From Chromatiales bacterium (GTDB lineage: Bacteria; Pseudomonadota; Gammaproteobacteria; Chromatiales; Chromatiaceae): DNA of 41,240 bases. Under the pieces are notes generated by a model. It searched no databases, was not told the origin of the DNA, and was given only the letters and a program-made list of their open reading frames with translations. Positions 8,849 to 17,249 of the stretch are shown one piece after another; position 1 is the first letter of the stretch; the number at the start of each line of letters is the position of its first letter. The stretch covers positions 1-41,240 of the forward strand of contig JAQYVO010000047.1 of the NCBI GenBank assembly GCA_030145425.1, given 5' to 3'. A program made the translations under genes and the position numbers.

Positions 8849-9883
8849 ATGAAATTTCCTGTAACCCTTTTTTTTACGGTCTTTACCTTGAATCTGACCG
8901 CTACGGCAGGCGAACCCCTGGAAACCGTCAGCGCCGCGTACCGTCAGGTCCCCCGCGAATATCGCCTGGACGGTGTGGTGGAGGCAGTCCACCAGTCCAC
9001 GATTTCCGCACAGACCCAGGGTCAGGTGGAGGAGAATCTTTACGACGTCGACGATTATGTGGAGAAGGGGGCCGTAGTCGTGCACCTCCGGGATACCGAA
9101 CAGCGGGCCCGGGTTTCCAAAGCGGAGGCGGATCTCAAGGTGGCTCAGGCCCAGCGGCAGGAGGCCCTCAACGAGCATGACCGCACCAGGGACCTGTTCG
9201 GCAAACAACTGGTTTCCGAGGCTGCCATGGACAAGGCCAGTGCCAGTCTCAAGGCAGCCCGTGCCAGATATGAAGCCGCTTCGGCGGGGCTGGACCAGGC
9301 CAGGGAACAGCTGGAATACACCCGGGTCCGTGCCCCGTATTCCGGCATCGTCACCCGGAGACACCTGGAAGTGGGCGAGATGGCTAATCCCGGCCAGAAG
9401 CTGATGAGCGGTATTTCGCTGGATCGGCTCCGGGTTGCCGTTGATGTTCCACAAAGCCTGATCCCGGCAGTGCGAAGGGTCGGCCGGGCCCGTGTGGAAC
9501 AACCGGGCAATGGTTTTATCGAAGCGCAGAAGCTGACCATCTTTCCCTATGCGGATCCGGGCAGCAACACCTTCAAGGTACGACTGGACCTCCCCGAGGG
9601 TTCCACAGACCTTTTCCCCGGCATGTTCGTAAAGACCTCCTTCGTCATCGGTGAACGCCGGGTGCTCATGATTCCCTCTGCGTCGGTAGTGCATCGCAGT
9701 GAGGTAACTGGTGTTTATGTTATCGGCACCGTTGGGAAAGTGGGCTTTCGTCATATCCGTTTGGGAAACAGCTACGAAGCGGGCATGGTCTCGGTGCTCT
9801 CAGGCCTGGAGCCGGACGAATCGGTGGCGCTGGATCCGATTGCCGCCGGCACCCTTCTGAAGCAGCAGTTGGCGGAGAAGTAA
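8849..9883 (+). CDS. RND efflux periplasmic adaptor (membrane fusion protein)
   Basis: This is the periplasmic adaptor linking an inner-membrane RND pump to an outer-membrane channel. The 344-residue protein has a signal peptide (residues 1-20, TATAG) and no lipobox. The lipoyl half-motif is VVEAVHQSTISAQTQGQVEE (about 43-62). A long alpha-helical hairpin rich in A/E/K/R (about 88-155) follows, and then the second lipoyl half, TRVRAPYSGIVTRRHLEVGE (about 158-177). Beta-barrel and membrane-proximal domains make up the rest. The stop is one base before the pump start codon. No TolC-like gene is present, so a channel encoded elsewhere must be used. Confidence 0.93.
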   Translation: MKFPVTLFFTVFTLNLTATAGEPLETVSAAYRQVPREYRLDGVVEAVHQSTISAQTQGQVEENLYDVDDYVEKGAVVVHLRDTEQRARVSKAEADLKVAQAQRQEALNEHDRTRDLFGKQLVSEAAMDKASASLKAARARYEAASAGLDQAREQLEYTRVRAPYSGIVTRRHLEVGEMANPGQKLMSGISLDRLRVAVDVPQSLIPAVRRVGRARVEQPGNGFIEAQKLTIFPYADPGSNTFKVRLDLPEGSTDLFPGMFVKTSFVIGERRVLMIPSASVVHRSEVTGVYVIGTVGKVGFRHIRLGNSYEAGMVSVLSGLEPDESVALDPIAAGTLLKQQLAEK

Positions 9884-9884
9884 A

Positions 9885-12800
9885 ATGACTGACCTGGGTA
9901 TGTCGGGGCGTATCGCCCGGCGCTTTGTCAACACCGAGATCACGCCGCTGCTGGCCTTTGTGGGTTTGCTGCTCGGCCTGTTCGCCATCCTGGTGACGCC
10001 CAGAGAGGAGGAGCCGCAGATCAACGTCACCTTTGCCAATGTCTTCATTCCGGTGCCGGGCGCCAGTGTCGCCGAGATCGAGAATCTGGTATCCACGCCG
10101 GCCGAACAGGTGCTCTCGGAGATCGAAGGCATCAAGCATGTTTATTCGACATCACGCCCCGGTATGTCGGTTCTGACTGTCCAGTATCGGGTGGGGGAAG
10201 ACCGAACCGATGCCATCGTGGGACTCTTCAGCAAGGTCTATTCCAACCGGGACTGGCTGCCCGCCAACCTGGGCGTCGGGCAGCCGATCATAAAACCCAA
10301 GGGCATCGACGATGTGCCCATCATAAGTGCCACCCTCTGGTCGGAGGATCCGTCAGTGGGTGCCTATGAACTGGGACAGGTTGCCCATGCCATCGAGTCG
10401 GAACTCAAAAGGGTCCCGGGAACCCGTGATATCTACACCATCGGAGACCCGGACCGGGTTGTCAGTGTCCAACTGGATCCACAGTCCCTTGCAGGTTACG
10501 GCATCGATCTGGAAGGCCTGCGCAGCGCATTACGGGCGGGCAACAGTGTCCGGGACAACATCACGGTGACGGCCGACAACAGCGAACTTCTGGTCCAGGC
10601 CGGAACCTTCCTTTCGAGTGTGGAGGAGATCGGGGATCTGGTTGTAGGCAGTCGGGCGGGCAGGCCGGTCTTTTTGCGCGACGTTGCCACCGTCAGTGAA
10701 GGCCCTGATCAACCCGAGCAGTACGTATGGATCGGCAGGGGCCCCTTGGGCGCAGAGAAGGGACTGACCTTCAACGGCAACACCCCCGCCGTCACCATCG
10801 CCGTCGCAAAAAAACCGGGGACCAATGCGGTTGGGATTGCCGAGGCAGTGATTCAGCGTTTCGATCAGCTCAAGGGCACCTTCATTCCCGACGGCGTTCA
10901 GGTAACCATCACCAGGAACTATGGTGAAACCGCCGATGCCAAAGCGAAACAACTCATCACCAAACTGATATTCGCAACCTCATCCGTTGTGCTGCTGGTG
11001 CTCATCGCGCTTGGCTGGCGGGAGGCGCTTATCGTGGGCGCGGCGGTGGTGGTTACCCTGGCCATCACCCTGTTCGCCTCCTGGGCCTGGGGTTTCACCT
11101 TGAACCGTGTCTCTCTTTTTGCCCTGATATTTTCCATCGGCATCCTGGTGGATGATGCCATCGTGGTGGTGGAGAACATTCACAGGCACATTGGGATGGG
11201 GGCCGGCAATCTTCTGGAGGCCATTCCGAAGGCCGTGGACGAGGTGGGTGGCCCGACCATCCTGGCCACCTTCGCCGTCATCGCGGCCCTGCTCCCGATG
11301 GCCTTCGTGAGCGGGCTTATGGGGCCCTACATGAGCCCCATACCGATCAACGCCAGCATGGGCATGATGATCTCTCTGGTAGTGGCCTTCATTCTGACGC
11401 CCTGGTTGACCAACAAGGCCCTCTCGGGCAGCCGGCACGCATTGGCTGAGCATTCTCAGGAGTCCCTTGACGACAACCGCCTCGACCGTGTTTTTCTGCG
11501 CGTCATGACGCCGTTCCTGGCGGGACGACGGGGACGAATCATGCGCTGGCTCCTGTTGGGTGCAATCATGCTCCTGATCGGCGCTTCCCTGCTGCTGGTG
11601 GTGAATCAGCAGGTGGTCCTGAAAATGCTTCCCTTCGACAACAAATCGGAGTTTCAGGTGGTTCTCGATATGCCGGAGGGCACGAGCCTGGAACAGACCG
11701 CCCGTGTACTCACCGAGATGGGGGATCGGATCGCCCAACTGCCGGAGGTGACCGATTACCAGGTCTACGCCGGTACCGCGGCCCCGATCAGCTTCAACGG
11801 GCTGGTTCGGCAATATTATCTTCGTGAGGGGGGACACGTCGGGGACATTCAGGTCAACCTGGTCGACAAAGCCGACAGGGACCGCAAGAGTCATGAAATC
11901 GCCCAGGCGGCGCGCGAGCCTGTCCAGGCCGTTGCCCGCCGTTACGGTGGAAACGCGAAGATCGTGGAGGTACCGCCGGGGCCGCCGGTGATGTCTCCCC
12001 TGGTTGCCGAGGTCTACGGTATCGACTACGACGGTCAGATAGCGGCGGCGAAGCAATTGCGCGAATTGTTCGAGGGTACCGAAGGCATCGTGGATGTGGA
12101 CGACTCGGTGGAGTTTCCTTCCCGCAAGATCCTGGTGCAGATCGACCGCATGAAGGCCGCCAGACTCGGGGTGGATCAGGATCAGGTTACCCGGGCGCTG
12201 TCCACGGTCCTCGACGGGGAGGACATCAGCTACCTCCACGGGGAATACGTGAAGTATGCAGTTCCTGTCAGGATAGCCTATTCGGATGCCGACAAGGCGG
12301 ACCTGGAACAGGTGCTCGCGTTGAAAGTACGCGGCCGAAACGGTGATATGGTGCCGCTCTCCGAGATTGTTCGGGTTCTGGAAAAACAGAGGGAGAGCTC
12401 GATCCATCACAAGGACCTGTTGCCGGTAGTCTATGTAACCGGGGACATGGCCGGCAGTGCCGACAGCCCCCTGTACGGATTATTCGATATCTCGGAGCAG
12501 ATAAAGGCCCGGGGCGCAACCGATCAATGGTTTCTCACCCAGCCAGACAACCCCTACGAATACAGTCTGAAGTGGGACGGCGAGTGGCAGGTCACCTATG
12601 AAACATTTCGCGACATGGGCATCGCCTACTCGGTGGGACTGCTTCTGATCTATCTGCTGGTGGTGGCCCAGTTCCGTTCCTACCTGGTGCCCCTGGTGAT
12701 CATGGCGCCGATTCCGCTGACCATTATCGGCATCCTGCCCGGCCACGCCGTCATGGGCAGCCAGTTCACCGCCACCTCCATGATCGGCATGATTGCGCTG

Positions 12801-13088
12801 GCCGGGATCATTGTCAGAAACTCCATACTGCTGGTGGACTTCATCAACCAGCAGGTGGAGGAGGGTATGGCTTTCGAAACGGCTGTGGTCCGCTCTGCCG
12901 TGGTTCGGTCCAAGCCCATCGTGCTGACAGCCCTGGCCGCCATGGCGGGCGGCTTTTTCATTCTGGATGATCCCATCTTCAGCGGCCTGGCGGTCTCATT
13001 GATCTTCGGGCTGCTGGTATCGACCGTGCTCACCCTACTGGTGATCCCGGTTGTCTATTACGCCGCCATGCACAAGCGCATGGCTTGA
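9885..13088 (+). CDS. RND efflux pump permease (AcrB/HAE superfamily)
   Basis: This is a proton-driven inner-membrane efflux pump of 1067 residues, the normal RND length. It has an N-terminal transmembrane helix (about 24-44), a first porter domain (including VPGASVAEIENLVSTPAEQV), the proton-relay aspartate pair in FSIGILVDDAIVVVENIHRH (about 412-431), and a second half with matching periplasmic loop and helices ending in LLVIPVVYYAAM. The ATG overlaps the ribosome-binding stretch GGAGAAG that crosses the adaptor's stop. There are no metal-pump methionine signatures, so an organic or xenobiotic substrate is more likely than copper; the substrate cannot be named. Confidence 0.95.
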   Translation: MTDLGMSGRIARRFVNTEITPLLAFVGLLLGLFAILVTPREEEPQINVTFANVFIPVPGASVAEIENLVSTPAEQVLSEIEGIKHVYSTSRPGMSVLTVQYRVGEDRTDAIVGLFSKVYSNRDWLPANLGVGQPIIKPKGIDDVPIISATLWSEDPSVGAYELGQVAHAIESELKRVPGTRDIYTIGDPDRVVSVQLDPQSLAGYGIDLEGLRSALRAGNSVRDNITVTADNSELLVQAGTFLSSVEEIGDLVVGSRAGRPVFLRDVATVSEGPDQPEQYVWIGRGPLGAEKGLTFNGNTPAVTIAVAKKPGTNAVGIAEAVIQRFDQLKGTFIPDGVQVTITRNYGETADAKAKQLITKLIFATSSVVLLVLIALGWREALIVGAAVVVTLAITLFASWAWGFTLNRVSLFALIFSIGILVDDAIVVVENIHRHIGMGAGNLLEAIPKAVDEVGGPTILATFAVIAALLPMAFVSGLMGPYMSPIPINASMGMMISLVVAFILTPWLTNKALSGSRHALAEHSQESLDDNRLDRVFLRVMTPFLAGRRGRIMRWLLLGAIMLLIGASLLLVVNQQVVLKMLPFDNKSEFQVVLDMPEGTSLEQTARVLTEMGDRIAQLPEVTDYQVYAGTAAPISFNGLVRQYYLREGGHVGDIQVNLVDKADRDRKSHEIAQAAREPVQAVARRYGGNAKIVEVPPGPPVMSPLVAEVYGIDYDGQIAAAKQLRELFEGTEGIVDVDDSVEFPSRKILVQIDRMKAARLGVDQDQVTRALSTVLDGEDISYLHGEYVKYAVPVRIAYSDADKADLEQVLALKVRGRNGDMVPLSEIVRVLEKQRESSIHHKDLLPVVYVTGDMAGSADSPLYGLFDISEQIKARGATDQWFLTQPDNPYEYSLKWDGEWQVTYETFRDMGIAYSVGLLLIYLLVVAQFRSYLVPLVIMAPIPLTIIGILPGHAVMGSQFTATSMIGMIALAGIIVRNSILLVDFINQQVEEGMAFETAVVRSAVVRSKPIVLTALAAMAGGFFILDDPIFSGLAVSLIFGLLVSTVLTLLVIPVVYYAAMHKRMA

Positions 13089-13143
13089 TATTGTGGAAGG
13101 GGGGTAATGGTCACCGTTCAGATCCCCGCATCGGATCCCCACT

Positions 13144-13191
13144 GTAGGGCCGAATTCATTCGGCCGAGTGCGAATAAATTCGCACCTAAAA
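13144..13191. repeat. Hybrid palindromic repeat (copy 4)
   Basis: One standard GTAG unit (13144-13165) with arms GGCCGAAT/ATTCGGCC is followed by a different palindrome, TGCGAATAAATTCGCACCTA (13168-13187), of a related but distinct family. The composite lies just downstream of the RND operon and lacks the outer ends of copies 1-3. Confidence 0.75.
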
Positions 13192-13312
13192 GAATAAAAG
13201 GGGTCGGTGACAACCGAGAAGCATTCTCACAAAAAAACAAAAGGGATTTATTTAATCGTCAAATAAATCTGTCCACTTTTGGTACCTATGCCAAGACGGC
13301 CGCGCATCACCT

Positions 13313-13575
13313 GTAGGGCCGAATTGATTCGGCCAACAGCCACCATTCCCATAGGAGATAAGGCGGTCACCATTATCTGCAACGCATTACGCGGGAGACG
13401 TCATTCGCCTGGGTTGTGATGCCTGATCATTTACGTTGGTTGATTCAACTCGAGCATTGGTCGAATGAATTCGACCCTACGGTTCTGGCCAAATGAATTC
13501 GACCCTACGTTTTTTTCTAACAGATTGGGTGTGTTTTATCGAGATTGTTGGTTTACCCACTCAATCAGGGGAGGG
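13313..13575. repeat. Long REPIN-like repeat, copy 5
   Basis: The element has a left GTAG unit (13313-13334, with one base change), an interior segment beginning GCATTACGCGGGAGACGTCA at 13384, two tandem right units (13459-13480 and 13487-13508) and a full outer right end TTACCCACTCAATCAGGGGA. The segment from 13384 to about 13537 recurs in the same orientation at 15960-16095. Confidence 0.85.
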
Positions 13576-13809
13576 ATCTTTTTATTCTCTATTTCAGCCT
13601 GTTACTGAGCATGTAAGTGCCATTCTGTTCTGACCCCGATCATCAGAAAAAAACGCCTAATTAAGTGGGATGTGAGGGAGTTCAACAATTGAACATGCAG
13701 GGAAGAATCTGGCTTAAGTAGGGTAAAGCTTTCGCGGTGATAGCCGAAAATTTACTTTGAGTACAAACATACTTATTCAAAACTCATCCCCGACTAGATG
13801 TACTGAATC
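13576..13809. other. A/T-rich upstream region of the heptad-repeat protein gene
   Basis: Together with 13089-13575 this completes a 721-bp gap. It holds no convincing reading frame. A perfect inverted repeat GTTCAA-CAA-TTGAAC lies at 13680-13694 and could be an operator. No clear -35/-10 pair was identified. Confidence 0.4.
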
Positions 13810-14538
13810 ATGTCAAAAGAAAATGGAAAACCAGGTGTGCCGGAGAAAGATGCACTTGAGCATTCAACTGAGGAAGCAGCGGGATCTGTGATTAAAGAAG
13901 GCGAGCCACCTGTACTCCCCGGGTTAATCAAGGGCTTGCAGTCTGTCTTTGATAAGATTCACAAGGACAACCGCGATCGGGATAGTACTCAAGAGAGAGC
14001 TATTGAGGATCTCACAACCAGCCTTAACCAAGCCTTTGAGCAGGTTCATGTCGCGGCCCGGGAACGGGAAAAACTGCTTGAGGAAAAAATTGCCGCAATA
14101 GAGAAGGAGCAGAGCTATAGAATCCAGCGTATCAAGCTGTTTTCTCTGCCAGGCATGGTGATTGCCAGCTTCGCCATGATCTATCTCTTCTATGTGGTCC
14201 ACGTTATGGAAAGGTCTATGACCAGCATGTCGACTGATATGCACCAGATAAGTGGTTATATTGCCGGCATCAGCAATGACACCCATGTCATGTCAGACGG
14301 GGTGGTGGCAATGAATGAACAGATGGCAAAGATGAATAGCAGCATGACAAATATTGACCAACAGATGACCAACATGAACGGCAGCATGGAGAGCATCAAC
14401 ACCCAGGTGAAGAGTATGAATGGCAATATGACCTATCTAAACCGTAGCGTCGGCGTTATGACTAACGATATGGGCGCCATGTCGCAATCGGTGAGTCCGG
14501 TCATGTCAGGTATGCGAAGGTTTATGCCGTTTTTCTGA
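13810..14538 (+). CDS. Membrane-anchored protein with methionine-rich heptad repeats, function unknown
   Basis: This 242-residue protein is not recognised. Residues 1-60 are polar and probably disordered, and residues 60-108 are charged and helical. One transmembrane helix spans about 110-132, preceded by RIQRIK, which suggests an N-in/C-out topology. From residue 133 to 230 the sequence runs in register as 14 consecutive heptads with Met/Ile/Leu/Val at the first position and mostly Met, Val or Ile at the fifth; nine of them (168-230) follow the pattern [MIL]-[NDTS]-x-x-[MV]-x-x. This predicts a long parallel coiled coil outside the membrane, ending in RRFMPFF. Base composition is more A/T-rich than the neighbours, which could indicate transfer. 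The 269-bp gap after it shows only a G/C-rich imperfect hairpin near 14560-14610. Confidence 0.75.
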   Translation: MSKENGKPGVPEKDALEHSTEEAAGSVIKEGEPPVLPGLIKGLQSVFDKIHKDNRDRDSTQERAIEDLTTSLNQAFEQVHVAAREREKLLEEKIAAIEKEQSYRIQRIKLFSLPGMVIASFAMIYLFYVVHVMERSMTSMSTDMHQISGYIAGISNDTHVMSDGVVAMNEQMAKMNSSMTNIDQQMTNMNGSMESINTQVKSMNGNMTYLNRSVGVMTNDMGAMSQSVSPVMSGMRRFMPFF

Positions 14539-14807
14539 TATACGGCGCGTCAAACATGGCGCGGCTGCCGAAGGGGCGGGAACCACCGTAACCCGGCTTG
14601 CGCCGCCAATTATGGGCAAGCCAATCGTTCAACTCAAGTTTCAGCCTTTGACTGAAGCTGCCAGGCGAGTTTCGGCCATAAGGTCAAATTGGCTCAAAGC
14701 GGGCTCAGTAGGATATCGAGCTTCGTTTGTTCAGAGCATTTGAATAATTGCATCTGTCAACGCCGGAATACCGCTGCAAACGTTATTTGTGCCCTTGGAA
14801 GGTGAAA

Positions 14808-15881
14808 ATGTCGTACCGAATCAAAAGGGATATTCAGAGCAACCCGTTGCAGTCATCGGTAGAGATGGCGCCAGGCCTTTTCTCCTCGCCGCTGGGTTTC
14901 ATCGGGAGAATCGCCAAGATCCTTGGTAGGTCCGACAAACGCGCTGTGGTCGTACCAGTGTCGGTACCCGCGCCCTGCGTGGAATCGCCAGATTCCCCCC
15001 CACGATGGATTGTTTTCTCCGATACCGAGAACGACGTGAATTCAGTGAACAACACACTGCGTTTCGCCGGAATCCTCAATGAGCAAGACGAACTCACGGA
15101 TGATTTGGAAGGGGTTACGATATTTCATACCGGTGACCTGATAGACAAGAAGAATCCCGATCCCGCTGTAGTGGAATATTGGCAACTTCTTCAACGGGAT
15201 GCCCTCGCAAAAGGATGTACGGTCAAGCTCATAGTCGGTAACCATGAGCAGGAAATCTGGCAAAAGATCAAGGCAGGGGAGAAATTCAACGTCGGGGAAA
15301 AGATATCTCAGCGGATCAGTAGTTTTATTGAGGATTTGGATTTATTCCACGTCGCAGGTTCGATCCTTTTTATCCACGGTTATCCAACCGTTGAATTTTT
15401 GAAGGCATTACTGCACTTTAAGGAAGTAACGGGAAAAGACCTGAATAGTTACAATACTGATCACTATAAAAAAGCACTCAAATCGGTTAAGGCAATAAGG
15501 CAATATGCCTACGTAAGGGACGCTCGCCGAGCGAATTATCTGCTCTATGACTTAGTGAATGCGAGTCGCTACTACAAGAAAAAAGGGCGAGTGGTCGGTG
15601 CCGTTCTTGAGCAGTTGAAGATAAAAACTGTTATCCACGGACATAGGCCTCAACGCTCCGGCATGCAGGTAGACTATGAATTCGGCAAGTGGATCCCGAA
15701 TGTCCGAATGATAGGCAACGACACAATGGTGACGCGTACGGGAATCGGTGCGACCGTTATCAGGGCGACATCCAGTAGGGATTTCAACCTGGGCTTCATT
15801 AATGCGAAAACGGCATCGAGTGAACTTCGCACAAAGGTACAACTCGAACTGTCCCCAGCGAACCTGTATTCAAGCTGCTAA
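14808..15881 (+). CDS. Metallophosphoesterase (calcineurin-like fold) with unusual first motif
   Basis: This 357-residue protein is a probable PPP-type phosphoesterase. The metal motifs appear in order: FSDTEND (D72, E74) in place of the usual DxH, HTGDLIDKK (D110, D113) for GDxxDR, IVGNHEQEIW (N145, H146) for GNHE, FIHGYP, and VIHGHRPQRS for GHxP. About 65 residues before the first motif are low in recognisable domains. The start is ATG at 14808, preceded by GGAAGGTG; an upstream in-frame TTG at 14748 has no such support. The usual first-motif histidine is replaced by glutamate, so activity or metal preference may differ. It shares A/T-richer composition with the heptad protein upstream and may be co-inherited with it. 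Confidence 0.8.
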   Translation: MSYRIKRDIQSNPLQSSVEMAPGLFSSPLGFIGRIAKILGRSDKRAVVVPVSVPAPCVESPDSPPRWIVFSDTENDVNSVNNTLRFAGILNEQDELTDDLEGVTIFHTGDLIDKKNPDPAVVEYWQLLQRDALAKGCTVKLIVGNHEQEIWQKIKAGEKFNVGEKISQRISSFIEDLDLFHVAGSILFIHGYPTVEFLKALLHFKEVTGKDLNSYNTDHYKKALKSVKAIRQYAYVRDARRANYLLYDLVNASRYYKKKGRVVGAVLEQLKIKTVIHGHRPQRSGMQVDYEFGKWIPNVRMIGNDTMVTRTGIGATVIRATSSRDFNLGFINAKTASSELRTKVQLELSPANLYSSC

Positions 15882-15959
15882 GGGGAGCAGATAAAACACT
15901 GGAATAATAATAGGGGACACCCGTTAGCCGGCACTGTGTTAATCACCGTGACGTGCGAT

Positions 15960-16095
15960 GCATTACGCAGGAGACGTCATTTGCCTGGGTTGTGATGGTT
16001 GATTCGACTCTAGTGTTGGTCGAATGAATTCGACCCTACGATTACGGTCGAATGAATTCGACCCTACGGTTCTGCTTCCAGATTGAATGTGTTAT
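15960..16095. repeat. Long REPIN-like repeat, copy 6 (truncated)
   Basis: It begins GCATTACGCAGGAGACGTCA, closely matching 13384 onward in copy 5, then carries two tandem right units (16018-16039 and 16046-16067) and stops near the end of the ABC ATPase gene, whose stop codon (16092-16094, minus strand) lies in the repeat tail. The left GTAG unit and outer right end are missing. Confidence 0.82.
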
Positions 16096-17246
16096 GGGGT
16101 TATGGCTTGCCCATCGACAGAAAAGAAACGGGCTTGATGGAGGTCGGGCAGAATCCAGATATCACTGCCCGGCTGGGGTCTGATCTTGCTGGTCGTTCGC
16201 ATCACAAATCGTGTGGCGGGATCTTTGAGCAACTCGAAATAGATCAGGTTTTCGTGCCCCAGTGCTTCCAGGGAGACTACACGCACGGGTAATGTACCTG
16301 CATAGTCATCTTTGGGATTCGGTGCGAGCGCGTCCGGACGCAGTCCCAGAAAAATGGGTTGGTTCAGGAAGGATGTTAGTCCGGTATGCTTCGCCAGCGA
16401 ATCGTCCGGCAGGGTCAGGATGGATTCACCCAGCTGAATATCTAATGCCTGCCCGGTATTCACCGGAGTGACGGGAAAAATATTCATGCCGGGGCTGCCG
16501 AGAAAACCGGCGACGAAAAGATTCTCAGGCCTGTCATAGAGCCCGTCGGGCCGATCGACCTGTTGCAGCACCCCGGCATTCAGGACGGCCACACGATCCC
16601 CCAGCGTCATGGCTTCCGCCTGGTCATGGGTTACATAGAGCGTGGTGATGCCGGTTCTACGCTGCAGTTCTGCAATCTCACCCCGGATCTGTATGCGCAG
16701 TTTGGCATCCAGGTTGGAAAGCGGTTCGTCCATCAGGAAAACCTTGGGTTCACGCACCAGCGCACGCCCCATGGCAACCCGCTGGCGCTGACCCCCGGAC
16801 AGTTGCCCGGGTCTGCGCTTCAGGAGGTCGGCAAGGTCCAGCATCTCGGCTGTCTTCCGAACCCTCCTGTGTATCTCCCGACGGCGCAGTCGCCGCATCT
16901 TCAACGGAAACGCCAGGTTTTGTTCCACCGTCATGTGAGGGTAAAGGGCATAGTTCTGGAACACCATGGCAACGTCGCGTTGTTGTGGCGGGTGCGCGAT
17001 AACGGACCGGCCCTCGATCAGGATCTCGCCACTGTCCTCGGTCTCCAGGCCGGCCAGGAGGCGCAAAGCAGTGGATTTCCCACACCCTGACGGCCCGACC
17101 AGCACCATGAACTCACCCCGGTCGATCCGGAGATTGAAACGGCGCAAGGCCATAACCCTGCTTTCCCGTTCATCCCGCAGGGTGCCCTGTTTCGGCTTTT
17201 GTTCTTCATAGCCTTTTTCGATGTCTTTGTATTCAACGCCAGACAC
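16092..17246 (-). CDS. CUT1 sugar ABC transporter ATP-binding protein (MalK/UgpC/MsmK type)
   Basis: This is the cytoplasmic ATPase of a sugar or sugar-like importer. The 384 residues include Walker A GPSGCGKST (51-59), Q-loop FQNYALYPHMT, signature LSGGQRQRVAMG (149-160), Walker B VFLMDEPLSNLD, H-loop VTHDQAEAMTLGDR (H207), and a C-terminal OB-type regulatory domain with FLGSPGMN and LGLRPDAL. Compared with MalK, about 17 extra residues (EEQKPKQGTLRDERESR, 14-30) lie between the first two strands, at the A-loop that stacks on the adenine. The start is GTG at 17246, three bases after the permease stop. It is the last gene of a four-gene operon. Confidence 0.94.
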   Translation of the reverse strand: MSGVEYKDIEKGYEEQKPKQGTLRDERESRVMALRRFNLRIDRGEFMVLVGPSGCGKSTALRLLAGLETEDSGEILIEGRSVIAHPPQQRDVAMVFQNYALYPHMTVEQNLAFPLKMRRLRRREIHRRVRKTAEMLDLADLLKRRPGQLSGGQRQRVAMGRALVREPKVFLMDEPLSNLDAKLRIQIRGEIAELQRRTGITTLYVTHDQAEAMTLGDRVAVLNAGVLQQVDRPDGLYDRPENLFVAGFLGSPGMNIFPVTPVNTGQALDIQLGESILTLPDDSLAKHTGLTSFLNQPIFLGLRPDALAPNPKDDYAGTLPVRVVSLEALGHENLIYFELLKDPATRFVMRTTSKIRPQPGSDIWILPDLHQARFFSVDGQAITP

Positions 17247-17249
17247 AAT

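Noticed and set aside
9885-13088. Copper/silver (CusA-like) identity for the RND pump
   Set aside because: No methionine metal-site pattern is evident and the adaptor lacks metal-binding extensions; the sequence fits the general HAE-type group.
13107-13316. Plus-strand frame of 69 codons after the RND operon
   Set aside because: It runs through the hybrid palindrome and has no ribosome-binding site; its codons follow the repeat sequence.
2092-16067. Regularly recurring short palindromes as a CRISPR array
   Set aside because: The copies are dispersed over 14 kb between genes, are palindromic and paired, and have no regular spacers or cas genes nearby.
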